Positions 45,396 through 56,879 of a stretch of 64,000 nucleotides of DNA are shown here, piece after piece (position 1 is the first letter of the stretch; every line of letters starts with the position of its first letter). A program made the translations under genes and the position numbers. The stretch is from NCBI RefSeq assembly GCF_947179165.1, contig NC_077247.1, positions 16,701,501-16,765,500 on the forward strand, given 5' to 3'. This DNA is from Solanum dulcamara (taxonomy: Eukaryota; Streptophyta; Magnoliopsida; Solanales; Solanaceae). The notes beneath the pieces were generated by a model. It did not search any database. It was not told where the DNA came from and worked only from the letters and a program-made list of their open reading frames with translations.

Positions 45396-46660
45396 TCAAG
45401 AAGTACCTGAAGGCTTAAATAAGTTAGTGAACTACCCATGCATATCCTACTCTGTCTCCCAAGTGGACTCCTCAATTGGATGATGTCTTCAATGGTCCTT
45501 AACCATCATAATGGCTCTAAATCGCAATGTCCTCACATCTCGGGCAAAAATGGCAACTAGCTCCTCAATAAAAGTTAGATGATCATCTAACTCAACTGCA
45601 TCATACTTGAGCACATGTGACCCATATGCAATATACCAGCACCACATCGATACATGGAAAACTAGATGAATAGTCACCAACTATCCTCAATATCTCAAAA
45701 AGGCCAATATACATGGGGTTAAGCTTGTCCCGCCTCCCAAATCTCATCACACCCTTCAGGGGCGATACTTGGAGGAATACTCAATCACCAAATCTCAAAC
45801 ATTTATGCCTGTGATCTTCATAACTCTAATGCCTACCCTAAATTACCCTGACGTGATCTAAGGCCCCCTAAATCAAGTCTATACCACGTGGCTTAGGCTT
45901 CGTTCACTCAAACAACCAATTATATAGAGACAATGCCTACCATATAAGGCCACAAATAGGGTCATCTAAATACTAGAGTGGTAGCTAATATTGTATGCAA
46001 ACTCCACCAAATGAACGAACTTGTCCCACTGACTCCTAAAGTCCAAAACACAGGCCCAAAATATATTCTCAAGAACCTAATTAGTATACTTTAACTGACC
46101 ATCAGTCTATTGGTGGAAAGTTATGCTGAGATAAACATGGGTACCTAAATCCTCCTGAAAAGTCCTCTAAAAGCTAGATGTGAATTATGAGCCCCAATCT
46201 GTGATGATAGAAACAATCACACCATGAAGATGAACTACCTCCCAAATGTAGATATGAGCCAATCTCTCTGTGCTAAAGGAAGTATGAAATGGAACAAAGT
46301 ATGCTGACTTGGTGAATTGATCAATAATAACCCAAATGTTGTCAATACCTCCGGAAGTGCAAGGAAACCCCATAATGAAGTCTATGGTGAAACATTTCCA
46401 TTTCCACTTAGGAATGGGTAATCTCTAAACTCACCACTAGGCCTCAAATGCTCAGCCTTTACCTGATGATAACTCAAGCAATGCAACACATAATCTGCAT
46501 TATTTCTCCTTATACTGCTCCACCAGAAATGCTGCCTCATGCCATGATACATCTTAGATGTATCCGAATGAATAGAGTATCTAGAATCATATGCCTCACT
46601 AAGGATCAATTAAATGAAAACCCCAGCTCTTAAAAGACACATGCAACCATTAAATCACAA
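45396..46660 (-). pseudogene. Integrase with chromodomain-like tail, decayed (El-8)
   Basis: Minus strand. The zinc region is in 46609-46382 (YSIHSDTSKMYHGM, then CLSYHQVKAEHL, with one of the paired Cys lost). The core start is in 46373-46185 (IWVIIDQFTKSAYF). The second catalytic position 46197-46199 is Asp (ITDWGS) and the residue 36 on (46089-46091) is Lys (GQLKYTN). Stops at former Gln and Trp codons follow. The tail (LVFHVSM, then EESTWETE) ends at TGA 45396-45398. The sequence is more divergent from El-3 than El-1, El-6 and El-9 are, so it is a separate subfamily. Confidence 0.85.
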
Positions 46661-47400
46661 CACCCTATATGGATCCAAGGTAGCCTGATTGGCATCACCT
46701 TTTAAAATTCAATCTTGAAGTGCTAGCAACTCCTCATCATTGAACTGTCGACCATGGATCCTATCTAGTAGAGATGACCGGACCTCCAAATAAGCTAGCA
46801 CATGCCTAGAATCTTAAATATCAAGCTGAATCATCCTGTCGGCTAAGGATTGGATATCCAAAGACAAAGGTCGCTCTACAGTAGATAGGAAGGCTAGACT
46901 ACCCATACTCACTGCCTTCTGACTCAAGGCATCTGCTACTAAATTCACCTTGCTAGAATGGCAGAGAATAGAGAGATTGTAATCCTTGAGGATCTCAATC
47001 CAATGGCGTTGCCTTGAATAAAGGTCCCTCTGGCTCATAATATACTAAAGGCTCCTGTGATCGGTGTAGATCTCATAATGAACTCTATACAAGTAATGCC
47101 TCCATATCTTGAGCGTAAAAACTACCATTGCCAATTTTAAGTCATAAGTGGGTTAGTTGCACTCATGCAGTTTAAGTTGCCTCAATGATTAAGCAATAAC
47201 TCAGCCACGTTGCATCACTACACAATCAAAACCGATACTAAATGCATCATAATACATGGTGAAGCCTTCACCCGCAATTAGAAGAGTCAATATGGGATCA
47301 GTGGTAAATAAATCCTTAAGCTTTCGAAAGATCATCTCACACTCCTTAGACCACTCAAATAGGATATTTTGATGAGACAACTGGGTCAATATTGATGCGA
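46661..47400 (-). pseudogene. RNase H domain, decayed (El-8)
   Basis: 47389-47201 has the connection end and TMYYDAFSIGFDCVVMQ. 47038-46814 has SQRDLYSRQRHWIEILKDYNLSILCHSSKVNLVADALSQ. The middle part with the second acidic residues is interrupted by stops. The segment to about 46661 is the degenerate linker to integrase. Confidence 0.8.
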
Positions 47401-48180
47401 TAATAGAAAAAACCTCAACAAATCAACAATAGTAACCTGCTAGTCCGATAAAACTGTGAATCTCAGTAAAAAGGTAGGCCTAGCCCAATATCGAATAGCC
47501 TCAATCTTTGCCAGATCTACCATGATGTCATCCTTGGACACCATGTTCCCCAAGAAAGCTACCTAATCAAGAGAAAACTCAAACTTTTAGAGTAAAGCCA
47601 TTGACCTCTCAAAGTCTGGAGCATTAATCTCAAATGTTGCTCATGCTCACTCCGATTTCACGAGTATACCAAAATGTCATCTCTAAAGACTACGACAAAG
47701 GAATCAAGGTATGGCCTGAATATTTTGGTCATCAAGTCAGTAAAGGTGGTAAGGGCATTAGTCAACCTAAAAGATATTACTAGAAACTCATAATGGTCAT
47801 ATCGAGTCCTAAATATGGTCTTAGGGATGTCCGCATCCCAAATCCTCAACTGATGGTAATCGGATCTCAATTCAATCTTAGAATACACTGCAGCACAATG
47901 AAGCTGATCAAAGAGGTCATCAATACAAGACATGGAGTAATGGTTATTCATTGTCACCTTTTTCCACTACCTATAATTAACACAAATCTGCATAGTACTA
48001 TCATTCTTCTTTATAAATAAGACAGAGGCACCCCATGGAGAGATGTTAGGATGAACAAACCCCTTACCTAAGAGATCCTTAGGTTTAACATTTAGCTCCT
48101 TAAGCTCTATGGGGACTATCTAATAAGACGGAATAAAAATAGGTTGGGTGACTGGCTCCAAGTCTATAGAAAAATCAATA
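47401..48180 (-). pseudogene. Reverse transcriptase domain, decayed (El-8)
   Basis: 47957-47658 is open for 99 residues: [28 protein letters not shown], then [19 protein letters not shown], ending [11 protein letters not shown]. The box reads F-R-D-D, so both catalytic Asp are kept but the preceding residue is Arg. The usual FSKIDL is YSKIEL. Upstream fingers (48160-47960) are frameshifted. The thumb region to 47401 is heavily broken. Confidence 0.85.
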
Positions 48181-48900
48181 TCACACTCTGGGGTGGGCTA
48201 GGTAGGTCAGTAGGAAAAGCATCTGCAAACTTCCAGACTATAAGAACTAAATAAACTGAAGGGCCCTCCAGATTGATATCCCATAAATAGGCCATATATG
48301 CTAAGCACCCAAAAGAAACCAACCGATGAGCTCTCATAAAGAAAATAATCCATGTTAGTGTGTGACTATAAGCTTCCTTCCACAATACCGGAGGAATGCC
48401 AGGCATGGCTAAGGTATCAATTTTGGCATAGCAATCCAAGACCACATGGTGGGGGATAACCAATCCATGCCCTGAATCACATCAAAATAAACCATATCTA
48501 GAAATATAAGATCATCTCTAGTATCATAACCGTGGATACCCATTAAGCAAGATCGAAGTACCTAATCCACTACTAAGGACTCATCTATTAGGGTCAAAAT
48601 ATGAATCGGCTTTACCAAGAACTCTGAACACATACACAAATATAGTGTATAATACATATAAATATATGAAAATATGGAGCCTGGATAGAATAACACTATG
48701 GCAAGATAATGGTATAATAAAAGCATACTTATAATGACATCGTTAGATGCCTCAGCCTTCGACATTGCTGGAGATGCAAAGAAATGGACCAGGGCACCTC
48801 TGCCTGATGCATCTAATCTACCACCTGACCAGTTTCCCTGTGCTCCACCTATAGCATCCTATCGGCTGCCTGTATGGTCTTGATCCTAACTACGACCTTT
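48181..48900 (-). pseudogene. Protease domain, decayed (El-8)
   Basis: 48765-48562 reads MSKAEASNDVIISMLLL, then VLFYPGSIFSYIY. The active-site Asp position is Tyr (F-Y-P-G). Similarity continues out of frame to the RT extension. The loss of the only catalytic residue makes it inactive. Confidence 0.75.
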
Positions 48901-49655
48901 AGCTGGAGGGGCAACTATTAAAACTAGCCTAGCTATAGTAGGAGTTGGAGCTACTATGCCATGATGTGGACAATCTCGGGACTAGTGATTTAGCTCACCA
49001 TAATCATAACACCCCTAGAAAGAACGACCCACATAAAATTAGCCATCATAGCCTGTAGACCTCAGATCTGAACCCCTCAAAATCTGACCTATGCTAGGAC
49101 CGACTGAGTGTTGTTGACTACCCTCCGAAATAGGTAATGCCACCTAAAAAGGCCGGTTGGACTGACCCTAATTGAGCTATGGTAGAGACCTATCATAGGA
49201 GTCCTTGTGTCTGGATGTAGACTCGTTATAGCTTCTCTTATGGTGGGCTCTCTTGTTGCTATCCCTGTGGTTCTCAAAATGTGTGTATTTTATAGTTCGG
49301 GCATGATCTGCCATATCCAGAAAGGATCGCACTACTGAATCCATACGCTCTATCTCAATATTCAATTAAAATCTGAATCCACGTAGAAAATAATAAACTC
49401 TCTCTTGCTGAGTGGTCAAAATCACATTAGCATGTCATGATAGCTAATGAAACCTCACCTCATACTATTAAATGATCATGGAGCCTTTCTCCAACCTATA
49501 GAATTGATCTCAAAGTATGTCTCTGATAATTCGCGGTATATACCTGGCAAAGAAGCCCTCTAGAAATTCCCCCATGATAACGGTGGTGACCTAGATGGCC
49601 TAGTCTGTAGATACAAAGGCCACCAATGTCTAGTAGATCCACAAAATTGGTGAGC
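48901..49655 (-). pseudogene. Gag C-terminal part with zinc knuckle, decayed (El-8)
   Basis: Minus strand. The capsid-like region near 49600-49400 shows the W-G-x-F and AFLA-type pattern of Ty3 Gag with frame breaks. 49365-49089 is the basic linker (ENHRDSNKRAHHKR). The zinc knuckle near 49012-48970 reads CYDYGELNH then a stop and SRDC, so the second Cys is Tyr. It is cut at 49655 by El-9, and the N-terminal part continues at 59060. Confidence 0.78.
49651..49655. repeat. Left target-site duplication of El-9 (TGAGC)
   Basis: TGAGC abuts the left end of El-9 and equals 59055-59059. Confidence 0.88.
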
Positions 49656-51841
49656 TATCACACCCCAGGAGGATACCCTAGACGTGGTCAGCACTTGAAG
49701 ACCATTATTGGTTCCCAAGCAAACTACTTGGTCTAATCACACATCCAAACTCTCAACAGAAGGTTCAATATAATTCAAAAGAAAGATAACTCCTGTGGGT
49801 ACTCAACTATCATGAGAAATGAAATAATATGCTGAAAATTACTCAAGAATAAAGGGACTCATTGTCATGTATTCAATACTGAAATTTAATTTTTAAAACA
49901 AACTTTGGAACAAATCCCTCTAACTCAACTCTGACTTTGTCCATGAAGCATCTAACACAATACTAGAGAGGTTCCAAGAAAATTCCAAGGATACCTCAAC
50001 TGACAATCAAAAGGAAAATGAACGAAAGAAATATAACTGGAGTCCTCTGGATGTAAGGAGGCCTCACCAAAAACTGGGCGGGGTTTAGTCTTCAATGGTG
50101 TGCCAGCTGAGGAACTCTATCAACTGTATCTGCATCATAAAATGATGCAGGCCAAATTGCGTCAGTATATGGAATGTACAAGTATATAAAATGGATGAAA
50201 GAAAACTTACTCAAGATACTCAACTTTGAAAATAGCTCAACTCAATAAAGCATGAATTAGAATAATATAATGCTTTAAATGATATGCAATAAGAAATATA
50301 ACTCAATATATGAAACTATGATAATTTACTCTTTCGGAGGTTCTCTAACTGACAACCATCACTTATGAGCTAGTGATGATACAACGATTAAGAATTGTTG
50401 TTGCCACAGTCGTCGAATACTTTCCTGGGAAAAGTACACTCAACCTCATGGATCCAATATAAAATTTCTCTTTTTGGGACAAGAGAGGCTTGGCCTCTAT
50501 CCTATGATGGCTACGTAGTTTATTGGCTCACCTCATATCGGTGCTCAATACTATTCCCAAAATACTCTATTATGCTCATATACATTATATACATTAAGTG
50601 AGTAAAATACTCAAAATACTCATTTAATCTCTTTTGGACTTAGCTCAAAACTCAACTCATCTCTTCTCTTTAAATTAGATACAATTTCAACTCAATGAAT
50701 GTATTGAAAATATAATTTCATCTCCTTACTCAATATCAAAATGGATATTTTAATATAATAATGCTCGACTCATTTATACTTAAAATACTCATGCTCAAGA
50801 TAATAATTAAGGGATTTCTCAAACTCATACTTAAAATAATAATTAAGAGACTTCTCAAACTCAACTCATGCTCAAACTCTTTCTCAATCGAAGATGAAAA
50901 TGGTCATTCTTTAAACTCAGAATAATGCATAACTTAATTAATGCAAAGCGTTCACAAATCTTATTTAAAACTCCACAAATGCATAATTGTACAATGACAT
51001 CTCAATTAGGGTTCATATGGATACAAACATGATCCCACACAATCAACAAGACTCAATTCAAGAAACGGATCAAAGAATATCATAATACATATACAATAAC
51101 ATAAGGAAATTTATATACGAACTCAATAGGAATGATAGATAATTCAAGAACTCAATTCATGGAACTTTGAAACTCATCTCAACTAAGAAAACTGAAAATG
51201 TAGGGCACGTGGATGAATTCAGTCCATAGTATGGGTTTTCTTACATACCTGGGATGAAGATAGGACAATCAATCTTGCAATATATTGTTTGAATCTTTTG
51301 AACCCTAACCTCTTCTCCACTCCTTAGACCTAACTCTTAAGTTAAATTAGCATAAAATACTTAGAAATGCATTTAGAAACTCTTTTAAGGTCAAAAACTA
51401 TCTATATCAGTCGTGGGTTAAGAATAGGAGGGGTGGGGAAAAGACCTGAATATCCCTCCTTAAAATTAAAAATGGTTAGAAAAATTGGCCTATGGGGGAA
51501 CAAGTGTGCGATGTGGACTTGTTCCCTCATTGTGTATATTTTTCTGAAAATCTTCCAATCAAATTCTAACCCTATAGAAAATTACTAAGATAAAATTAAG
51601 TCCAAATCCACGGCAGTTCCGTGACGTGGACCTATCGCCCACTTCTCTATTTTCATCGCTTTACTCTAAAAATTGATCTTTTGATCCTATTGGCCTAAAA
51701 TTCAACCAAGACTATTTCCCCACACAATTATTAATCCTGATCAATATTTCATCCTTGGATTGACCGAAAAGATTAATAAAGATGCGTTGTGCAAGCGTTC
51801 TTTAATCTAGGAGTATTTTGGTAATTTTACTGGGTGTAACA
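49656..51841 (-). mobile_element. El-9 3' LTR
   Basis: On the minus strand it runs from TGTTACACCC (51841) to GGGGTGTGATA (49656). Its U3 has GTCCACATCGCACAC-type motifs near 51600-51640 and 51500. The donor-like CAG|GTATGTAAG lies at 51248. A tandem duplication of about 37 bp (AAGATAATAATTAAG variants) lies near 50790-50880 and is also present in the other LTR. Confidence 0.9.
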
Positions 51842-51854
51842 TTATCCCCCCCTT
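51842..51854 (-). promoter_or_regulatory. Polypurine tract of El-9
   Basis: AAGGGGGGGATAA on the minus strand, directly before the 3' LTR. Confidence 0.88.
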
Positions 51855-52038
51855 GGGATCATTCATCCTGGAATGAAGAGCCATTAGAAATGGACTCATG
51901 GCATGAATTAAAATTGAGACTCAATCAAATCAACTAATCAATCAAATCAAACTATCTAGACAATTAACTACTTAGACTCAAGAATAGACAAATCAGTTCA
52001 AGTCAAGAGTAGAGATATTACCTTCATCATTCTCATCA
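51855..52038 (-). other. 3' non-coding part of El-9
   Basis: AT-rich sequence between the pol stop and the polypurine tract. No coding signal. Confidence 0.6.
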
Positions 52039-53230
52039 TTAGGAACGAATTGGTAGGTATTTATATTTCATATCATCCTAAGTTTCCCACATGGCTTTCT
52101 CAACAAATTTATTCCTCCACGGGACTTTGAATAAGGCAATCTCTTTGGTCCTCAATTTGCGAATCTAACGATCAAGGATTTGAATTGGAATATTTTTGTA
52201 GGACAGACTATCTTTAACTCCAATACTATCAATGGGGACTACTAATGAAGGATATCCCAAACACTTCCTCAACATCGAGATGTGAAATACCGAATGAATA
52301 GTGCCTAACTCAAAAGGTAACATCAACTCATAAGCGACACTCTCAATCCTCCTCACGATCTGGTAAGGGCCAATGTATTGAGGACTAAGCTTTTCCTTCT
52401 TCCCAAACCTCATAACACCCTTCATGTGTGACACTTTTAGGTACACCCAATAATTTACCTCAAACTCTAAATCTCTCCTTCTCACATTAGTATATGATTT
52501 ATGATGGTTTTGGGCTGTCTTCAACCTCTTTCGAATAAACTTCACCTTCACAATAGCTTGGGGAACAAAATCAGGCCTAATCAACTCACTTTCACCAACT
52601 TCAAACCATTCCATTGGCGATCTACATCTCCTCCCATACAAAGCTTCATAAGGAGCCATCTGAATACTTGTATGATAGTTGTTGTTGTATACAAGTCAAG
52701 TAAACATGCCCTCAATATATCCTCCAATGTCTAAATAGTGTACTTTGCTTGGCCATCTATCTAGGGATGAAAGGCTATACTAAGATTCACCTTTGAACCC
52801 AATCTTTTCTGAAAAGACCTCCAAAATTGAGAGGCGAATTGGGCTCCTCTATCTGAGATAATAGACAAGGGAACCCTATGCAATCTAAGGATATCTTGGA
52901 TGTACAATCTTGCGTAATCCTTAGCGGTGTCAGTAGTCTTAACTACCAAGAAGTGGGCCAATTTAGTCATCCTATCCACAATCACCCAAATCAAATCATG
53001 CTACTTTTGGGACCTCGGCAATCCTGTAATTAAGTCCATATTTATCATCTCTCACTTTCATTCCAGAATATCTATAGTCTGAGCTAACCCATATGGCCTT
53101 TGATGCTCCACTTTAACCTATTGACAATTCGGGCACTTGAAAACAAACTCAACAATATCTCTATTCATTATGCTCCACCAATAGACTTCTCTGAAGTCAT
53201 GCTACATCTTCATAGAAAAAGGATGAATAT
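52039..53230 (-). pseudogene. Integrase with chromodomain-like tail, decayed (El-9)
   Basis: Zinc region near 53230-53090. The core frame 52994-52761 is IWVIVDRMTKLAHFLVVKTTDTAKDYARLY, then ISDRGAQFASQFW with the second Asp at 52851-52853. A TAG replaces Gln before the D-G-Q motif. 36 codons after the Asp, 52743-52745 is AAG (Lys). Another TAG follows (TI-TAG-TLED). 52659-52165 is a 164-residue open frame through YEALYGRRCRSPMEWFEVGE and the SH3-like region. The tail (VPWRNKFVEKAMWET) ends at TAA 52039-52041. Confidence 0.9.
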
Positions 53231-53490
53231 AGTATCTGGAACTATGAGCTTCGGCCATAATCCTTTCTCGAATATCATCAACATTCAGGACATACAATAT
53301 ATCCAAGTATCTCAACACACTATCTCCACTTTTAGAGAAAACCATCACCTTCTGTTTATGGACAACTTCCTTCAACTGAAGAAGGACAAGATCTGTCTTA
53401 CCTCTCCTTCACCTTTGCCACAAAGGATGATGCAGACCCATTTCGAACATGAACTTCTCCTTCATTATTCTCCTCAAGTTGAACTCCCAA
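53231..53490 (-). other. RNase H-integrase linker of El-9
   Basis: Degenerate tether; no sustained frame on the coding strand. The plus-strand frame at 53100-53561 is an antisense shadow. Confidence 0.6.
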
Positions 53491-54100
53491 TCATGCCAAT
53501 CTATGCACCTCTTTATCCAATACTTTCTTTACCTCCTCTATATGAGCAGTGCTACCCATAGACAACATGGTAAGAGCATCCGTAACAACATTAGTTTTAC
53601 CTGGGTGGTAGAAAAAGCTCATGTCATAATCCTTAAGCAATTCTAGCCATCTCATCTGCCTCAGGTTGAGCTCCCTCTGACTGAAGACATATTGCAAGCT
53701 CTTGTGATCTGTGAACAGACCAACATGCACTCCATAAAAATAATAGCGCCAAATTTTAAGAGCAAATACCATAGCTGCCAGCTCAAGGTCATGAGTTGGC
53801 TAATTTCTCTTATATTTATTGAGCTGTCTAGAAGCATAAGCTATCACTTTTCCCCTCTGCATCAACACAAAACCCAAACCAACTCTAGATGCACCAAAAT
53901 ATTTTACAAAACCCTCTGTTCTATAAGGCAAGGTCAAAATAAGAGTGGTGGTCAGTTTGGTCTTCAATTTTTGGAAACTCTCTTCACAAGTATTGGACCA
54001 TTGGAACTTAGCCTTCTTTTGGGTCAGCTTAGTCAAGCGTGATGATATATAGGAGAAACCCTCTACAAACCTTTAGTAATAGCCATCCAAACCCAAGAAG
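53491..54100 (-). pseudogene. RNase H domain, decayed (El-9)
   Basis: 54036-53800 covers the connection end and [18 protein letters not shown], where the first catalytic Asp of the usual Y-x-D-A-S is Gly. After a stop, 53772-53491 continues MVFALKIWRYYFYGVHVGLFTDHKSLQYVF and TNVVTDALTMLS. It is frameshifted once and has lost a catalytic residue. Confidence 0.85.
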
Positions 54101-55029
54101 CTTCTTATATCAGTTGGGAAGGTGGGTTTGGGCCAATTCTTCGTTGCCTCAATTTTTTGGATATCAACCAGAATACCATTTCCATATATAATGTGGCCTA
54201 TGAAAGCCACTTATGCAAGACAGAACTCACATTTGGAGAACTTTGCATACAACTACTTGTCTTTCAGCATCTGGAGGACAACTCAAAGGTGATAAGCATG
54301 CTCTTTCTCATTCTTGGAGTAGACCAGAATATCATTAATAAAGACAATCATGAACATATCAAGATATGGCTTGAACACCCGATTCATGAGATCCATAAAG
54401 GTTGCAGGCATATTAGCCAACCCCAAAGGCATGACTAAGAACTCAAAATGGCCATAACGGGTCTGTAAGGCTATTTTTGGAATATCATATTCTCTCACTT
54501 TCAGCTAATGGTAACCCGATCTAAGGTCTATCTTTGAAAAATAGAAGGCATCCTGAAGTTGGTCAAATAAATCATCTATCCTGGGGAGAGGATACTTATT
54601 CTTTACTGTGACCTTATTCAGTTGCCTATAGTCAATACACATTCTAAGGGATCCATCTTTCTTTCTCACAAATAGGATAGGACTGTCCCAAGGTGAGACA
54701 CCTGGCCTAATAAATCCCTTGTCTAGGAGATCTTTTAGCTTCTCTTTGAACTCAGTAGGAGCTATCCTATATGGCGGAATATAGATAGGCTGCGCATCAG
54801 GAAAAATATAAATCCCAAAATCTATCTCTCTATTAGGAGGTACTCTGAACAGATCCTCAAGAAATACTTTAGGAAACTCATTTACAACCTGGACTAACTC
54901 AAGAGTGGGGGACTCAATACTATTATCTTTGACTCTAATGATGTGATAAATACACCCTTTAGAGATCAACTTTCTGGCTCTAAGATAAGAGATGAATTTA
55001 GCCTTTGGCATAGTAAGACTATCTTTCCA
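54101..55029 (-). pseudogene. Reverse transcriptase, nearly continuous but catalytic Asp lost (El-9)
   Basis: 55011-54505 is open for 168 residues, from the pre-RT extension through [19 protein letters not shown] and [11 protein letters not shown] to a TAG at a Gln codon. 54498-54283 continues ETRYGHF-like sequence, then [29 protein letters not shown]. The catalytic box is F-I-N-D: the first Asp (54334-54336) is AAT, Asn. The thumb to about 54101 is frameshifted. Apart from two stops and this substitution the domain is well preserved. Confidence 0.9.
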
Positions 55030-55480
55030 CTTTGAGACAGGCTTATTCGGGAAACTTAACTCAACGACTCGAGTTCTACAATCAATAGAGACATAACAAG
55101 CATAAAGTCAGTCCATACCAAGGATCACATTAAAATTAATAATTTCTAACTCAACTAAGTCAACCATGGTATCCTTGTGATAGATTGACACGATACAATT
55201 TCTATAGATCCTCTTAGCTAACATAGACTCACCAACAGAAGTAGATATACTGAAAGGCTCAAGAAAACACTTAGGGGTTTTATCAAACTGGTTAGCCACA
55301 TAAGGGGTTATAAAAGACAAAGTGGCATCCGGATCCAACAAGGCATAACAATCATGAGAAGAGACTCGAAGCATGCCAGTGACAGCATCTGGCGAGTTTT
55401 CTTGATCCTGGAGATTAGACATAGCATATAGGCGGTTTGGATATCTTCTTGTACATGCAGTAGTACCCATTTAGTTACCC
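55030..55480 (-). pseudogene. Protease domain, decayed (El-9)
   Basis: 55470-55108 is open for 120 residues: LYAMSNLQDQENSPDAVTGM, then CYALLDPDATLSFITPYVANQFD. The active-site loop is D-P-D, so the Gly after the catalytic Asp is replaced. The frame ends with a TAG at the Trp-equivalent position (after ILGMD), the same codon that is nonsense in El-1 (1097) and both El-3 copies (15632, 23768). Confidence 0.85.
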
Positions 55481-56664
55481 GACTTCATGGTGTTGTGGAA
55501 GAAGACTGAGCTCTATCTCCCAATATCAGGAAATCCCTTTGGAAATGGCCCTCCTTACCACAGTTATAGAAACCCCTGTTACCCCCTCTACACTCTCCCA
55601 AATAGAGTCTGCCCCATTTTCTATAGGGTGGCTTTCCCTTATAACCCTGATCCACACTTCCACAGTATTGGGAACCCCAAGCTCTGAAATTTTAGTGACT
55701 CTGGAATTTTTGATCATATCTATTGTTGGGTGCAGGTGCACTAGCTGATGATGGGGCATAGCCGGATGACTTTTTCTAAAAGATTGATCTATTACCATTA
55801 CCTTGCTTCTATTGGCCAAGCTTATGTCCTGTGGACTTTTCCTTCTTACTCTATTGTTCTTCTCTATCTCTTTTCCTATTATCCTCAACCTGTTGTGCAT
55901 ACACCATAAGCCCGGAGGTGTCCATATCCGATACCAACATGGCTGCCTGATACACCTTCTTTACATGCCTGCCCTAACTTGACACAAATTTTCTCATCTT
56001 GGCCCTCTCATCTAGAATCATCTCTAGAGCATATCTTAAAAACTATATAAACTTGAGACCATACTTCTTCACAGTCATCCCTTCTTGCTTCAGGTTCATG
56101 AACTCCTCTGCTTTTGTCTCTCTAAACTCCCTGGGAAAGAAATGGTCAAGAAAAGTGCCCTCGAACTCATTCCAAACAGCAGGCTCAGCATCCTCACCTT
56201 TTTCTTCTTCCCACTGGTTACACCAAACATTAGCGACATCCTTGAGATAATAGGAAACCAACTCAACCCCCTCAATATCAGTAGCATGCATATCTCTTAG
56301 TATTTTCAATATCTCATCAATGAAATTCTGAGGGTCCTCCTCAAACTTAGAACCTGTGAAGACTGGTGGGTTCATTCTCAAAAATTCTTGGATTCTCACT
56401 GAAGTTGACGGCTCTTAGGAGCCAGAGATGGGAGCCACTAAACTCTGGTTACCTCTTAACCAGCTATTAATTAGGTGAGCATAGTAATGGCATCTCTAAA
56501 CTCACCTTCTGAAGTAGGAGCTAGCTGAGTAGCATACTCTTGGGGTGCCTCAGTAGACCTTGTAGGTCGGCCCCTACTCCTCACTCCAGATGGTGGGGCA
56601 CCTCGGTCTATGGGACCTCCAGTTTGGTGTTGTTTCTCAAATTGACGGTGCGTTTTGGAGGCAT
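55481..56664 (-). pseudogene. Gag, decayed (El-9)
   Basis: The ATG at 56664 (MPPKRTVNLRNN) lies three bases after GCAG, a splice-acceptor-like end. The early part has stops. 56399-56043 is open for 118 residues with the capsid-like core (RIQEFLRMNPPVFTGS, then WCNQWEEEKG and VWNEFEGTFLDHFFP). The zinc knuckle near 55540-55575 reads FYNCGKEGHFQRDF: the first and last Cys are Phe, the inner Cys and His remain. So nucleic-acid binding would be lost. Confidence 0.85.
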
Positions 56665-56863
56665 TATCTGCAAACTGTAATGTATGAATTAGAAAGGAAC
56701 CTTTAGAGTTAAAACTCTTTAGCAGGAACTCACAGTATAAAGAAGTAAAACAATTTCCTAATGTCCTATAACCTCTTGATTATAAGTGTGGTGCACGACA
56801 CACCTATAGGTAAGACTCTACTAGATACAACTTCATAGACACCCTAGGACTCTTAAACTCTGT

Positions 56864-56875
56864 ACTCTGATACCA
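56864..56875 (-). promoter_or_regulatory. Primer binding site of El-9
   Basis: TGGTATCAGAGT on the minus strand, an initiator-Met tRNA site with a last-base mismatch, a few bases after the 5' LTR end. Confidence 0.88.
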
Positions 56876-56879
56876 AGTT

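Noticed and set aside
53100..54042. Plus-strand open frames of 116-153 residues
   Set aside because: They are antisense to the El-9 RNase H and linker, whose minus-strand motifs are clear.
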